Below are positions 1-9,602 of a stretch of 64,000 bases of DNA, piece after piece; the stretch's first letter is position 1, and each line of letters begins with the position of its first letter. The stretch is from JADKIH01 sp031417395. GTDB taxonomy: Bacteria > Bacteroidota > Bacteroidia > AKYH767-A > 2013-40CM-41-45. The notes under the pieces are model-generated. The model was not told the origin of the DNA and did no database searches. It worked only from the letters and a program-made list of their open reading frames with translations. The translations under genes were made by a program, and so were the position numbers. The DNA lies in assembly GCA_031417395.1 (NCBI GenBank), contig JANOVM010000052.1:68330-132329 (forward strand). The letters are read 5' to 3'.

Positions 1-1
1 A

Positions 2-577
2 TATTTTTATAATTCTTCAGAGTTCATAGAATTGCTGGTAGCACAGCCGATTAAAAGGAGAACAATCTTCTTTGGCATTTTGTTATCACTGATATTTGCG
101 CTTTCACTGGCATTTATTATTGGTATTGGCATTCCATTGTTTGTGTACTCACCGGATTTAACTTCATTGTTGTTTTTATTTACCGGAATAGGATTAACTA
201 TTGTATTCACTTCTTTTGCATTGGCAGCTTCTGTATATGCAAACGATAAAGCGCGTGGTATTGGTGTAACACTGCTTATCTGGTTTTATTTCACATTGAT
301 TTATGACGGATTGATATTGTTTCTTCTTTTTCGCTTCAGTGAATATCCGCTTGAGAAAGCAGTCATTGCAATTTCTTTTTTGAACCCTGTTGATCTGGTG
401 CGGATTTTAATTCTTCTGAAAGTTGATATGGCAGCAATCATGGGTTATACAGGAGCCATTTTCAAAGATTTTTTCGGAACATTTAATGGCATACTTCTTT
501 CATCATTGGCGCTTTTACTTTGGTTTTTTATTCCGGCAAGGATGAGTTTGAAAAAATTTCTAAAGAAAGATTTGTAG
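2..577 (+). CDS. nosY: NosY-type ABC-2 permease, 3' part only
   Basis: Membrane permease of the NosDFY ABC transporter, which helps mature the copper centres of nitrous oxide reductase. The reading frame is open to the window edge, so the true start lies upstream; the first in-frame TTG (position 32) is not a credible start because clearly conserved residues precede it. About 192 codons are present, with four or five hydrophobic segments. Recognisable landmarks are the QPIKR motif just after the partial N-terminus, the NDKARGIG loop, NPVDLVRIL and MGYTGAIF; the last two are typical of NosY rather than of other ABC-2 permeases such as GldF. It ends in a basic tail (KKFLKKDL). The partners nosF, nosD and nosZ should lie upstream of the window. 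Confidence 0.82.
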   Translation, partial: YFYNSSEFIELLVAQPIKRRTIFFGILLSLIFALSLAFIIGIGIPLFVYSPDLTSLLFLFTGIGLTIVFTSFALAASVYANDKARGIGVTLLIWFYFTLIYDGLILFLLFRFSEYPLEKAVIAISFLNPVDLVRILILLKVDMAAIMGYTGAIFKDFFGTFNGILLSSLALLLWFFIPARMSLKKFLKKDL

Positions 578-669
578 CGTGCTTTGATTTTAGGTTCGTT
601 CATTATTTATTGCTCTTTGCTGGGCGAAGCGCGAAACGGAATCTATATTAAATGTACTGCTAGCAGATT

Positions 670-796
670 GAGCGCGTGACTTCGTCCACGAAGCGGATTT
701 TAAAGTTGTAACGAATTTTTTTTGTCTATTTTCAATTGCTCGGGTAAATGTACTTAAGTAAATACCGCGCTCTGTGGAGGACGAAGTCATGCGCTC
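670..796. repeat. 18-bp inverted repeat in the nosY-SulP gap
   Basis: The arms GAGCGCGTGACTTCGTCC (670-687) and GGACGAAGTCATGCGCTC (779-796) are inverted copies with one mismatch, separated by 91 bp. The arms are much richer in G+C than the surrounding sequence. The 578-882 gap holds no gene I can support. The element could be a small non-autonomous mobile element or REP-like repeat; the loop is too long for an ordinary terminator. Confidence 0.6.
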
Positions 797-882
797 GAGT
801 TTATTGCTGAGCTATTATTAATCTATTAAGCAATTATTGAACCCTTAATTTAGGTTACAGTATTTATTTTTCAAAAATGTCA

Positions 883-2442
883 TTAATGCAATTCTATCGT
901 TTCCACTTCAGGAATATTAATCATAACGAGCTGAATATGCTTTCTATGTGCTTTTGATTTAAAGTCCTGGAAAATTTCAAGTATATCTCTGTCAATATAA
1001 TTACTTTTTGAGCCATTGATTTCCACAATTGAATATTCGGGAAGCTTATCAAGCATTTCTGTAAATCTTTTTTTATTCAGGAAGCTAACGTTGATTGCTA
1101 ATTCAATGAAGAAATGTTTAGTGTTTCCTTCTAAATTTTCTTTAATTGTATAACCTGCCAGATAAGTATGTTTTATGAGAAAGTAAAGTGCATAAAATAT
1201 ACCAATAAAGACACCGATAAGTAAATCAGTAAAGAGAATCGCAATAATAGTCACAATAAATGGCATAAACTGTTCACGGCCCTGTTTGTATACAGTGTAA
1301 ATCATTTTTGGTTTTGCAAGATTGTAACCTGTGCGGGCAAGAATTACTGCAAGTACACAATAAGGGACAAGGTTTAGTAGTGGTATTGCAAAAACTGTTG
1401 CAAGTAAAAGCCAGAATCCATGGGCGAGCGATGAAAGTTTTGTTTTCGCACCTGCTTCGGCATTTGCCGAGCTGCGTACAATTACGGCTGTTATAGGCAG
1501 ACCTCCGACAAAACCACTTAAAATATTTCCTGTTCCCTGAGCTATTAACTCTCTGTTTTGGGGAGTTACTCTGTTGTAAGGGTCGAGTTTATCTATTGCC
1601 GTCACGCTTAATAATGTTTCCAGCGTGGCAACAAAACAAATTAAAAAGGCATTGCGCCAGATTTCCGGATGATTGAAAAAGTTGCCAAGAGAAGGAATTT
1701 TTATATTCGAAAAAAGATTGTTTGGTACACTGACCAATTGTGTTTCTTTAAGTTGAAACGAAGGAAAATATTTTTTTAATGCAATAGAAAGAAGTGTTCC
1801 AAATAATACAACAATGAATGATGCTGGCAAGAAGGGAATTTTCGTTGAAAAATATTTTCTCCAGAAAATAAGTACAAGGGAACATAGAAGAGCAATAGTT
1901 ATTGATACAGCTGAGGTATGCGAGTATAAATCTTCTATCCTTTGAAAACCATGATTGAAAGTAATAATATTGAATAATTCATCGGTCCAGAAATCGGGTT
2001 TGTCGTATCCAATTAAAAGCGGAATTTGTTTAGAGAATAAAAGAATACCAATGGCTGCCAACATTCCTTTAATTACAGCAGACGGAATGAAATGTGTGAA
2101 TCCCCCAAGTTTAAATACTCCAAGCAATATTTGAAAAAGTCCGGCCAGAGCAATGGAAATAAAAAGAATTTCTAATGTTCCTGATTGAGCTACTATAGCA
2201 GCACAAATAGCGGTAAGTCCTGCAGCGGGACCGCAAACACTTAGTTCCGATTTACTAATCAGAGTCACTACTATTCCTCCAACGATGCCGGCTATAAGTC
2301 CTGAGTATACAGGAGTGTTCGAAGCCAGGGATATTCCCAGACAAAGCGGAAGGGCTACAAAAAATACAGTAATACTCGCCCTAAAATCATGTTTGATAAA
2401 AGACAGGAAATAATATTTGGACTTACGATTAAATACTCCCAT
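883..2442 (-). CDS. SulP-family anion transporter
   Basis: Inner-membrane transporter of the SulP/SLC26 family, which carries sulfate, bicarbonate or related anions. At 519 residues it has the expected length. The N-terminal half shows the family signature: VALPLCLGISLAS in the first helix, the YSGLIAGIVGG region, then GPAAGLTA around residues 70-75. Ten or more hydrophobic helices follow to about residue 420. The last 90 residues form a soluble STAS-like region (SIVEINGSKSNYIDRDILEIF) without a recognisable extra enzyme domain. No carbonic anhydrase gene lies next to it, so the substrate (bicarbonate or sulfate) cannot be decided. It stands alone, transcribed away from the M16 pair. Confidence 0.88.
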   Translation of the reverse strand: MGVFNRKSKYYFLSFIKHDFRASITVFFVALPLCLGISLASNTPVYSGLIAGIVGGIVVTLISKSELSVCGPAAGLTAICAAIVAQSGTLEILFISIALAGLFQILLGVFKLGGFTHFIPSAVIKGMLAAIGILLFSKQIPLLIGYDKPDFWTDELFNIITFNHGFQRIEDLYSHTSAVSITIALLCSLVLIFWRKYFSTKIPFLPASFIVVLFGTLLSIALKKYFPSFQLKETQLVSVPNNLFSNIKIPSLGNFFNHPEIWRNAFLICFVATLETLLSVTAIDKLDPYNRVTPQNRELIAQGTGNILSGFVGGLPITAVIVRSSANAEAGAKTKLSSLAHGFWLLLATVFAIPLLNLVPYCVLAVILARTGYNLAKPKMIYTVYKQGREQFMPFIVTIIAILFTDLLIGVFIGIFYALYFLIKHTYLAGYTIKENLEGNTKHFFIELAINVSFLNKKRFTEMLDKLPEYSIVEINGSKSNYIDRDILEIFQDFKSKAHRKHIQLVMINIPEVETIELH

Positions 2443-2515
2443 ATTGAAGAGTAAAGATCGTTAAAATAAATAAGGGTAGTGTGTTAGTTAATAAAAACCG
2501 AAAACTTACCCAAAC

Positions 2516-4069
2516 CTATTGCTTCTGGAAAGTCGAATTAGAATTGACAATGCGAACATCCCTAACTAATATTGGATACTTGGCAATAATACTGTCTTCC
2601 GTTAAAATACTCTGAGGTAAAGAAGACTTTAGTCCATTGCTGTATGACATTGGGGAAGGAGCATTGCTTCGAAGACTTTCTGCCAGCGGATTGGCTTCCG
2701 ATTCATCAGTAATAATGACTACCGTCATATCTTTTGTTTGCCAGTATTTGCGCATGGCTGCATTTACATCTTCAACAGTAAGTTTGGAAAGCAAAGCATC
2801 CAATTCTGTGATCCAGTCAGTGCGGCCATAAAAACGAGAGTCCATAAGGTAACCAAGTTTTTTGGCAGGAGTCTCAATATAAAGTTTAGAATAACTTTTC
2901 AGGAAATCGCGTGTACTTTCAAATTCTTCCTTGGGTAATCCTTTAGTAATTAATTCATCCATTTCATGCAAAGCCATTCGTAAAGCAAAGTGAGCATGAC
3001 CGATATTGATATTGGCAAGTTCAGGATATTGGCTTTTCAATCCTTTTGCAGTTTGCACAGGACGGAGCCAGATACTGAAATAATTTAACGAACGCGGAGT
3101 TCCTGCAACCGGCAGCATATTCGAACCACCGTTTTCATACCATTCAATGTAAGTATAGTCACCGTAATTCATGGAGCGCTCTTCACGAATTTTTTTGTAT
3201 AGATGAGAATATGATTTACGATGTTCGCCCAGCCAGCTGTTGGCAACCATTAAAGCAGCAAATTCATTATTGGAACGCGTAATGTTCATAGGAAAACCCG
3301 CAGAGATAGCTGATCCCAAAGCACCTTGTTTAGAAACAATGTCGACCATTATTCCTGTGCGGGTCGGCGGCATAGACAATGTAGGAAGAACAGGTTTAAC
3401 ATCAGGCAAAAGTCCAACATCGGTTTTTAATTTCATTGCCATGTCAGCAGGATAATCGCCCGCAATACCTACGGTTACATTGTTCCGGGTAAATACTTTG
3501 TTATAATGATCTATTACATCCTGAAGAGTTATGGAAGTTAAAGAAGAGACAGATCCTTCGGTTAGGTAACTGTAGGGAGTAACGTCAAATAAAACATTTT
3601 CCAGATATTTTTTCCCATACTCTTCATCGGACGATTGACGAATAACCTGTTCAACATAATTTTTCTGATTAGATAGCAATCGGTCAAAATCGTTTTTATC
3701 CATTGCCGGAGTGAGCAAAAGCGGTTTTACAACTTTGGAGTAAAACGAACTTAAATATTTTGTTGGAACCTCAAAAGTAAAGATGGAAACTTCTTTGTCA
3801 GTGAAGCTATTCATTCGCGCCGCCCAAGGGTAAATCATTTTTCGAATGTCAATGGAAGACATGGCTTTGGTGCCGCTTTCAACAATCATGTCAGCTGTTA
3901 ACGTTGTGAGGCCAGCTTTCCCTTTAGGGTCACTGATGGAACCATTGCGAAACATAAATCGCATGGTCACTTTACCGGAGCTAGGGATTTTTAATTCGAT
4001 TACGTCGGCTGAAAAAACAGGCGATAGAAATATTATCAGAAAAGAGAAGGATATAATTAATTTTTTCAT
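2516..4069 (-). CDS. M16-family protein, non-catalytic subunit
   Basis: Secreted insulinase-fold (M16) protein of 517 residues with a clear signal peptide (MKKLIISFSFLIIFLSPVFS). The fold is recognisable from the N-terminal beta strands and the MFRNGSISDPKGKAGLTTLTADM segment, which aligns with the catalytic HxxEH region of active M16 enzymes. Here the zinc ligands are gone (GLTTLTADM in that place), so this copy should not hydrolyse peptides itself. It lies 10 bp downstream of an intact M16 peptidase on the same strand. This is the usual arrangement of an active/inactive heterodimer, as in mitochondrial processing peptidase and several bacterial pairs. Likely periplasmic. Confidence 0.85.
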   Translation of the reverse strand: MKKLIISFSFLIIFLSPVFSADVIELKIPSSGKVTMRFMFRNGSISDPKGKAGLTTLTADMIVESGTKAMSSIDIRKMIYPWAARMNSFTDKEVSIFTFEVPTKYLSSFYSKVVKPLLLTPAMDKNDFDRLLSNQKNYVEQVIRQSSDEEYGKKYLENVLFDVTPYSYLTEGSVSSLTSITLQDVIDHYNKVFTRNNVTVGIAGDYPADMAMKLKTDVGLLPDVKPVLPTLSMPPTRTGIMVDIVSKQGALGSAISAGFPMNITRSNNEFAALMVANSWLGEHRKSYSHLYKKIREERSMNYGDYTYIEWYENGGSNMLPVAGTPRSLNYFSIWLRPVQTAKGLKSQYPELANINIGHAHFALRMALHEMDELITKGLPKEEFESTRDFLKSYSKLYIETPAKKLGYLMDSRFYGRTDWITELDALLSKLTVEDVNAAMRKYWQTKDMTVVIITDESEANPLAESLRSNAPSPMSYSNGLKSSLPQSILTEDSIIAKYPILVRDVRIVNSNSTFQKQ

Positions 4070-4079
4070 GAATGTCTGT

Positions 4080-5525
4080 TTAGAATTTTACGGAATCAGA
4101 AGGTGAAATGGTAGAAATAGTAAGATGTTCAGGAAGGAAATATTTTTTAGCGACCCGCATAATATCTTCCGGTGTAACCTTGTCGTAAGCCGCAAAATAT
4201 TTATTGTAAGCTTCCGGATCGCCGGCAACCCATATGAAATAACTAAGTGACTGAGCCATGGAAGTTGGATTATCGTTTTGCATTATCGCTCTGTTTTTAA
4301 AATTTTCCCTGGTTTCCTGTAAAAGTTTTGCATCGAGGGGTTTTGTTTTTGCAATCTCCAGAGTACGCAACATTTCTGATTTTATATAAGCAAAATCTCC
4401 GGTATCGACCAGAGAGCCTTCAACGGAAATAAGAAACGGGTCGCGTGTAGTTGTAGCATCTGCACTGAGTGAACGCAGTTTTTTTTCATTGATGACCAGT
4501 TTAGTAAATAGATCGGAGTTTTCTCCGAAAAAAGCATCTGATAAAATGTCGAGGGCAGGGAAATCAATTTCAGTCGGACTATAAGCAGGGCCTTTATAGT
4601 TTAGTCCGAGGTAGGGAGGGAAGCCGGGTTTTTTCAGATTGGTAAATCGTGTTTCTTTTTGTGGCTGCTCAGCAGGAATTTCAGCCTGATACGTTCCGCG
4701 CTTCCAGTCACCAAAATAGGTTTCCGACAGTTTATTAACTGTTGCAGGAGTTACATCACCAACAACAAGAATGGTACAATATTCAGGGCGGTAAAAACGG
4801 TTGAAAAATTCGCGGGAATAATCGTATTGGTTGGGCATATCAACAATATCTTCAAAGAAACCCATTGTTGTATGTTTATAGGTATGATTATCGAAAGCCG
4901 TGTTCTGAACCATTTCATTCAGCTTTGTATAAGGGTTTGCTGAGTTTTTAGTATATTCTCCTTTAACGGCTCCGGCTTCTGTTTTGAAATCCTGCAAGGA
5001 GTAAGAAAGGTTTTTGAACCGATCGCTTTCAAGCATAAACATCGTTTCAAGTTTGGAAGCATCGCCTGTCATATGGTAAAGTGTACGGTCAAGACTGGTA
5101 TTTGCATTTGCAGAAGCGCCGGTTGATTTTAATACGTTGCCGTACGCTTCTTTAGGATATTTTTCCGTTCCACGAAACATCATGTGTTCAAAGAAATGAG
5201 CGAATCCGGTTTTACCTTTTTCGATTTCATTTCTGGAACCGGTGCGCACAATAATGTAAAAAGCAGCAATGCCGGGATTGTGCGTAGGAACAGTTACGAC
5301 ATTTAGCCCATTACTCATTTTATATTGGGAAATTTCCGCCGGGAAAATTTTATCCGGCTTACCGGTAGAGATATGTTTTAAGGCATTTTGTTGTTGTGGA
5401 GCTGCCTTTAATTTAGCATCACCCTGTTTTGCTTTAAGATTATTGACGGGCTGGTCGCTACCGGCATGCAATGTAAAACAAACAAGTATAAATGTGCTTG
5501 TAAATATTAATCGAATGGTCTTCAT
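4080..5525 (-). CDS. M16-family zinc peptidase, catalytic subunit
   Basis: Secreted zinc metallopeptidase of the M16 family. The zinc-binding HFFEH motif is in the segment GFAHFFEHMMFRGTEKYPKE, and the downstream glutamate ligand is expected in the LESDRFKNL region. The ORF is open to an ATG at 5558, but the ATG at 5525 (MKTIRLIFTSTFILVCF) gives a clean signal peptide and is preferred; the preceding 11 residues would be unusual. The mature protein starts after the HAG region, followed by a polar linker. The C-terminal half carries the second M16 domain. It forms an operon with the non-catalytic partner 10 bp downstream. Probable role: degradation of peptides in the periplasm. Confidence 0.88.
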   Translation of the reverse strand: MKTIRLIFTSTFILVCFTLHAGSDQPVNNLKAKQGDAKLKAAPQQQNALKHISTGKPDKIFPAEISQYKMSNGLNVVTVPTHNPGIAAFYIIVRTGSRNEIEKGKTGFAHFFEHMMFRGTEKYPKEAYGNVLKSTGASANANTSLDRTLYHMTGDASKLETMFMLESDRFKNLSYSLQDFKTEAGAVKGEYTKNSANPYTKLNEMVQNTAFDNHTYKHTTMGFFEDIVDMPNQYDYSREFFNRFYRPEYCTILVVGDVTPATVNKLSETYFGDWKRGTYQAEIPAEQPQKETRFTNLKKPGFPPYLGLNYKGPAYSPTEIDFPALDILSDAFFGENSDLFTKLVINEKKLRSLSADATTTRDPFLISVEGSLVDTGDFAYIKSEMLRTLEIAKTKPLDAKLLQETRENFKNRAIMQNDNPTSMAQSLSYFIWVAGDPEAYNKYFAAYDKVTPEDIMRVAKKYFLPEHLTISTISPSDSVKF

Positions 5526-5677
5526 TGTTAGTTTATTAATAGAATGCGAAAGTATCATTTTGAAATGAGATAAAAAACTGATTTAAGATAGTATTAACAA
5601 CATTAGGGATGTAAATGGTATTGAATTGCTAAATGTATTATGCCCGACTTCTTCTGTTAAACCAAAGGGTAAAACCC

Positions 5678-5685
5678 TATTTTTG
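5678..5685 (+). promoter_or_regulatory. candidate -7 promoter element (TAnnTTTG)
   Basis: TATTTTTG matches the Bacteroidota -7 consensus TAnnTTTG and lies 4 bp before the ATG at 5690. If used, it would give a very short or absent 5' leader. No convincing -33 TTTG was found at the right distance, so this is tentative. Confidence 0.3.
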
Positions 5686-5689
5686 TGCA

Positions 5690-6181
5690 ATGAAATTTTC
5701 AATCACCTTTGTGTGTTTAATTTTTTTCTCTCTGGCCTTTTCAGAAACCCCTGACCCTGAAAAGAAGGAATTCATGGCTCTGGTGAAGGAAAGAACCGTA
5801 ATGTTCAATGGTTATACTGCTTCTCTTACAAAAAAAAGCGGTTTATTCGGTAACCGCACCAAGAACGATATACGCGAAAGTCAGGACAAATTGATGGAGA
5901 TTGTACAGATGGATAATAAAATCATGAATATGCTTAACAGACGGCTTGGCTTCAGGAATTTTGAAAAGCAGAGCATGTCAGACGATATCCTAACGGTTCA
6001 ACAAAAGCTTATCAATTTAAACATTGTCAACGATACGTTAACAAAAAAACTTTCTGTGTACGAAGCCGAAAACAAGAAGTGTAAAAGCAGTATGAATCGT
6101 CATGGATTATATTTTTTCCTGCTTATTCTTACTCTGGGAGTAACGTTGTATGCTCTTGTACGAAAGAACAATAGAAATTAA
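5690..6181 (+). CDS. Secreted coiled-coil protein with C-terminal membrane anchor
   Basis: I do not recognise a family. The chosen start (ATG at 5690, MKFSITFVCLIFFSLAFS) gives an immediate signal peptide; a longer frame from 5633 would bury it. The mature part is polar and helical, with heptad-like spacing (DKLMEIVQMDNKIMNML, then LTVQQKLINLNIVNDTL), followed by one hydrophobic helix (YFFLLILTLGVTLYALV) and a short basic tail. This predicts a periplasmic helical domain tethered by its C-terminus to the inner membrane with the tail in the cytoplasm. Its stop overlaps the stop of the convergent gldH gene by a few bases. Confidence 0.75.
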   Translation: MKFSITFVCLIFFSLAFSETPDPEKKEFMALVKERTVMFNGYTASLTKKSGLFGNRTKNDIRESQDKLMEIVQMDNKIMNMLNRRLGFRNFEKQSMSDDILTVQQKLINLNIVNDTLTKKLSVYEAENKKCKSSMNRHGLYFFLLILTLGVTLYALVRKNNRN

Positions 6182-6648
6182 TTTTCAGTACGCTCAATGC
6201 GTATACCTACATCCATAATTTGCGGTAACGGATCAACACGCATAGCCTGTTCAAGAGTAAAAGTATAAGTACCTTTTTCAGGGAAATGAAAATTGTGCTT
6301 GAAAGGAATTCTGTTATCCCAAATGTCGCCCATTCCGTTACCCTGCCACTTTCCGGTTTCATCAGCAAGTGTTATTTCAACCGTGTCTCGCTCAGCTTTG
6401 CCGGATGGAGTTTGCGTCGTAAAAAAAATAAAGAGGTTGCTGAATTGATATCCTCCTGCATTTCTGACATTAATATAAATATTATTCGTTTGTATGGTAT
6501 CGGTAATTTCTGCATTTAAAACAATGGCATTTTTTTGTTCCCACATGTTTTCGGGAAGCGTAACATTTTTTTCAAATACAACATTCGGATCACAGCCATA
6601 CAAAGTCAGTCCGGACGAAATGATGAAAAGAATATGGATTAGTTTCAT
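6178..6648 (-). CDS. gldH: Gliding motility lipoprotein GldH
   Basis: Lipoprotein of the gliding-motility set of Bacteroidota; GldH is needed for gliding and for stable T9SS-linked motility in flavobacteria but is also present in non-gliding relatives. The 156-residue product has a lipoprotein signal with lipobox LYGC, followed by DPNVVFEKNVTLPENMW, and the family-typical core around TGKWQGNGMGDIWDNR and the HNFHFPEKGTYTFTLEQAMR segment near the end. It sits directly downstream of ricT (18 bp gap), a linkage widely seen in this phylum (holB-ricT-gldH). Length and motifs are normal for the family. Confidence 0.92.
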   Translation of the reverse strand: MKLIHILFIISSGLTLYGCDPNVVFEKNVTLPENMWEQKNAIVLNAEITDTIQTNNIYINVRNAGGYQFSNLFIFFTTQTPSGKAERDTVEITLADETGKWQGNGMGDIWDNRIPFKHNFHFPEKGTYTFTLEQAMRVDPLPQIMDVGIRIERTEN

Positions 6649-6665
6649 AATCGATTCCTTATGGA

Positions 6666-8135
6666 TCAGGGATTATCTGTTTTAGGCTTTTCAGAGCCTT
6701 GATTGTTATTGTCTTTTCCGGGCTGATTGGGCGAACGGCGCGGGTGCTGATGCCTTTGAGGCCGGGGATTGTTAGCATTGGGTTGATTTTGCCCCGGCTG
6801 ATTCGGCTGTTGTGGTGTATTCTGCCTTGGAGGATTTTGTTTAGGCTGATTCTGCTTTGGCTGATTCTGCCTTGGAGGATTTTGTTTATAAGGTTCTATT
6901 GGCCTCGACTGCGGATTAACCTGCTGTGAAGGAACACCGGGAGTTGTTCCTTCTGTTTTTTGGTTTTCTCCTGATCCCGGTTTCTTCTTCTTCTTCTTCT
7001 TCTTTTTGAGTTTATCCATCCTGTCGATTCTGTCCTGTCCAACCACATTTTCATAATCGGGCAGTGCAATTACTTCTTCTTCATCTTCCGGAAGTTTTAA
7101 ATCCTCAGGTTTAACTCCTTTTTTATTAAGGTCAATAATTTCTTTTACTCTGTCAACTGACAATACAACCCAGTTTCCACCGACGCCGCCTTCCATTAAT
7201 TCAGATTGTTCTTTTCTTTCATCGACAGAAAAAGCATACCATACAAGTCTTTTGAAAATATCAGACTTTCGGTGAAATGCGCGGCCCTTTTCTGTTTCAA
7301 GTATTACACTGGTAGAAGGGAAATCACGCAAAGCGTCTACGTAAGAATCCAGTTCGTAATTCAGACAGCATTTCAGTTTGGTGCATTGTCCTGCTAGCTT
7401 GGCAGGATTTAAAGCGAGGTTCTGATAACGTGCTGCACCGGTAGATACAGTTTTAAAATCTGTCAGCCATGTTGAACAGCACAGCTCCCTGCCGCAAACG
7501 CCAATTCCTCCCAATCTTCCCGCTTCCTGTCGCATACCAATTTGACGCATTTCAACACGTACATGAAACTCTTCCGCTAACTTACGGATGAGCTCTCTGA
7601 AATCGACGCGATCATCTGCAGTATAATAGAATGTTGCTTTCTTACCATCGCCCTGAAACTCCACATCACTTAATTTCATGGATAGCTTCATTGTTTGTAT
7701 GATGCTGCGGGTACGATGTAATGTTTCTGTTTCTTTATCTTTTACTTCATTCCACTTAACGATATCGTTTTCTTTTGCTTTCCTATACAATGCTTTTATG
7801 GTATCGCTGTTTTCAGAAACATTTTTCTTACGAAGCTGAAAACGCACAAGCTCGCCAACCATGGAAACAATTCCAATGTCGTGTCCGGGAGAAGATTCAA
7901 CAGCGACAACATCTCCTGCACGCAGCTCGATATTTTCTTTATTGTGATAAAATTCTTTACGGCTTCCTTTGAATCTCACTTCTAATATTGGAAAACGTTT
8001 TTGCCCATCGGGCAATACCATTTCAGAAAGCCAATCGTATACATTGAGTTTATTGCAACCATCTGTTCCGCAGGTTCCATTGCTTCTGCAACCCGGAGAT
8101 GGATCTTTACCTGTTCCACAACTACTACAAGACAT
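6666..8135 (-). CDS. ricT: RicT / PSP1-domain protein
   Basis: PSP1-domain protein. In Bacillus the homologue RicT (YaaT) forms an Fe-S-containing complex with RicA and RicF that acts on RNase Y and on phosphorelay. The N-terminus is cysteine-rich (CSSCG, CGTDGC), consistent with metal or cluster binding; the PSP1 core follows, including the FYYTADDRVDFRELIRKLA segment and the cysteine cluster CGRELCCSTWL. Roughly the last 110 residues are disordered: a run of about ten lysines encoded by AAG/AAA codons, then proline-, glutamine- and asparagine-rich repeats. It lies between holB and gldH on the same strand. The tail may bind nucleic acid, but that is inference. Confidence 0.9.
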   Translation of the reverse strand: MSCSSCGTGKDPSPGCRSNGTCGTDGCNKLNVYDWLSEMVLPDGQKRFPILEVRFKGSRKEFYHNKENIELRAGDVVAVESSPGHDIGIVSMVGELVRFQLRKKNVSENSDTIKALYRKAKENDIVKWNEVKDKETETLHRTRSIIQTMKLSMKLSDVEFQGDGKKATFYYTADDRVDFRELIRKLAEEFHVRVEMRQIGMRQEAGRLGGIGVCGRELCCSTWLTDFKTVSTGAARYQNLALNPAKLAGQCTKLKCCLNYELDSYVDALRDFPSTSVILETEKGRAFHRKSDIFKRLVWYAFSVDERKEQSELMEGGVGGNWVVLSVDRVKEIIDLNKKGVKPEDLKLPEDEEEVIALPDYENVVGQDRIDRMDKLKKKKKKKKKPGSGENQKTEGTTPGVPSQQVNPQSRPIEPYKQNPPRQNQPKQNQPKQNPPRQNTPQQPNQPGQNQPNANNPRPQRHQHPRRSPNQPGKDNNNQGSEKPKTDNP

Positions 8136-8206
8136 AGGGAAATTTAGTTATTTAGAAAATTGAATAAGATTGTAAATTTAATAAAACTTATGAAAGCATT
8201 AATGCC

Positions 8207-9337
8207 TCATTTTGAAGCATTTAGATGTTTGTGTATAGAAAAAGATAAATCTACAAACAGAATTTTGGAATTAGCATTTCTCTCCAGATGAAAGTGCGCT
8301 TTGTTTATGGCTTCTGAAAAAGCATGAATATTTTTTTCATTAACAAAGGGAGAGAAGCGGGAAATATCATCAAGGTCTTTTCCGTCGAGTCGTACAAGCG
8401 ATTGTTTGCCGTAATTAAGCAAGAGGCATTCACGTGTTATAGACAGAGCGTGACGCAGAAAATTTTTCTGCGATTCTTTTCCATATCCGCCAAATTCCTG
8501 TGACAAATCATTAATGCCTTTAATGTTCAGCTTAAGGCAATACCGCATCCACTCCAGGAATTTCTGATTCAGATTAGTTTCTGTTTCATCATTTCCAATC
8601 ATACTCATTACTTCATTATAATTGCCATCTGCAAGATGAATGAGTCTTCGTGCAACAGTTTTATCCAATTCGTGTCGTTCCGTAAGTGCATGCAGCATAT
8701 CCTCGTCATTGATTCTATTAACCTTAATCAATTGCGTACGTGAAACGATTGTTGTAAGTAACAATTCATAGTTCTCAGCAGCAAGAAGGAAAATAGTATC
8801 GTCGGGCGGTTCTTCTATAATTTTGAGAAGCTTGTTTGCGGCCTGGTGATTCATTCTTTCCGGCAGCCAGATTATGACAATTTTATAGGGCGCTTCCAGA
8901 CTTTTCAAAGAAAGTCTGCCAATAATATCAGCACTTTCGTGAACAGAAATATTTCCCTGTTTGTTATCCAGCGAAAGGCTTTCCATCCAGTTGTTATAGC
9001 TCAGGTATGGATTGTCTATAACCTCCGTTCGCCATTGCGTCATAAAATGAGAGCTTTTAGGCTCTGTGATTTTTTCTTTTGGGGCTACAGGAAAAGTGAA
9101 GCTAACATCAGGATGAGCCAACTTTTCCATTTTCTTACATCCAGGACAAATGCCGCAGGAATCGTTTTCTCCAGGGTTTTCGCAAACCAAGTATTGGGCA
9201 AAAGCAATTGTTATTGCAAGATTTCCACTTCCTTCCGGTCCCAGAAAAAGAAGCGCATGACTGATGCGTTTATCTGAGGCAGACTGAATTAGCCGTTGTT
9301 TTACGTCCTGATGGCCTATTACACTTGAAAATTTCAC
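8207..9337 (-). CDS. holB: DNA polymerase III delta' subunit
   Basis: Clamp-loader subunit delta'. The AAA+ N-terminal region starts at FSSVIGHQDVKQRLIQ, with ISHALLFLGPEGSGN in place of a functional Walker A motif (no GKT/S), as expected for delta'. A CxxC zinc-binding module follows (CENPG, CGICPGCKK), then ANKLLKIIEEPP and the Sensor-1-like SRTQLIKVNRI. I place the start at the GTG at 9337, immediately before KFSSVIGH; the frame stays open to 9412, but the extra 25 residues are basic and not part of the family. About 376 residues, normal for Bacteroidota. Upstream of ricT on the same strand. Confidence 0.85.
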   Translation of the reverse strand: MKFSSVIGHQDVKQRLIQSASDKRISHALLFLGPEGSGNLAITIAFAQYLVCENPGENDSCGICPGCKKMEKLAHPDVSFTFPVAPKEKITEPKSSHFMTQWRTEVIDNPYLSYNNWMESLSLDNKQGNISVHESADIIGRLSLKSLEAPYKIVIIWLPERMNHQAANKLLKIIEEPPDDTIFLLAAENYELLLTTIVSRTQLIKVNRINDEDMLHALTERHELDKTVARRLIHLADGNYNEVMSMIGNDETETNLNQKFLEWMRYCLKLNIKGINDLSQEFGGYGKESQKNFLRHALSITRECLLLNYGKQSLVRLDGKDLDDISRFSPFVNEKNIHAFSEAINKAHFHLERNANSKILFVDLSFSIHKHLNASK

Positions 9338-9602
9338 AAGGGTAAAAATAGTAAAATGCCATTGAATAATTGATTTTTTTCGGATTGATCTTAATTTTAA
9401 TTTCTGCTTCAACTTGAATTGATACGAAATGATGAAATTGCGGTGAAGCCTGCATGGCTATATTGAAGAAGCGTTTATTTAATTAAAATTTTTGTTTTAT
9501 CTTAGTTGCCAATGAATCAGCCTATCCGGGTATCCTTTAAAAAGCCGGTTTGATTCTCAAGAACACGAAGAAACTTTAATTAAAAAATCAAAATTAAATC
9601 CA

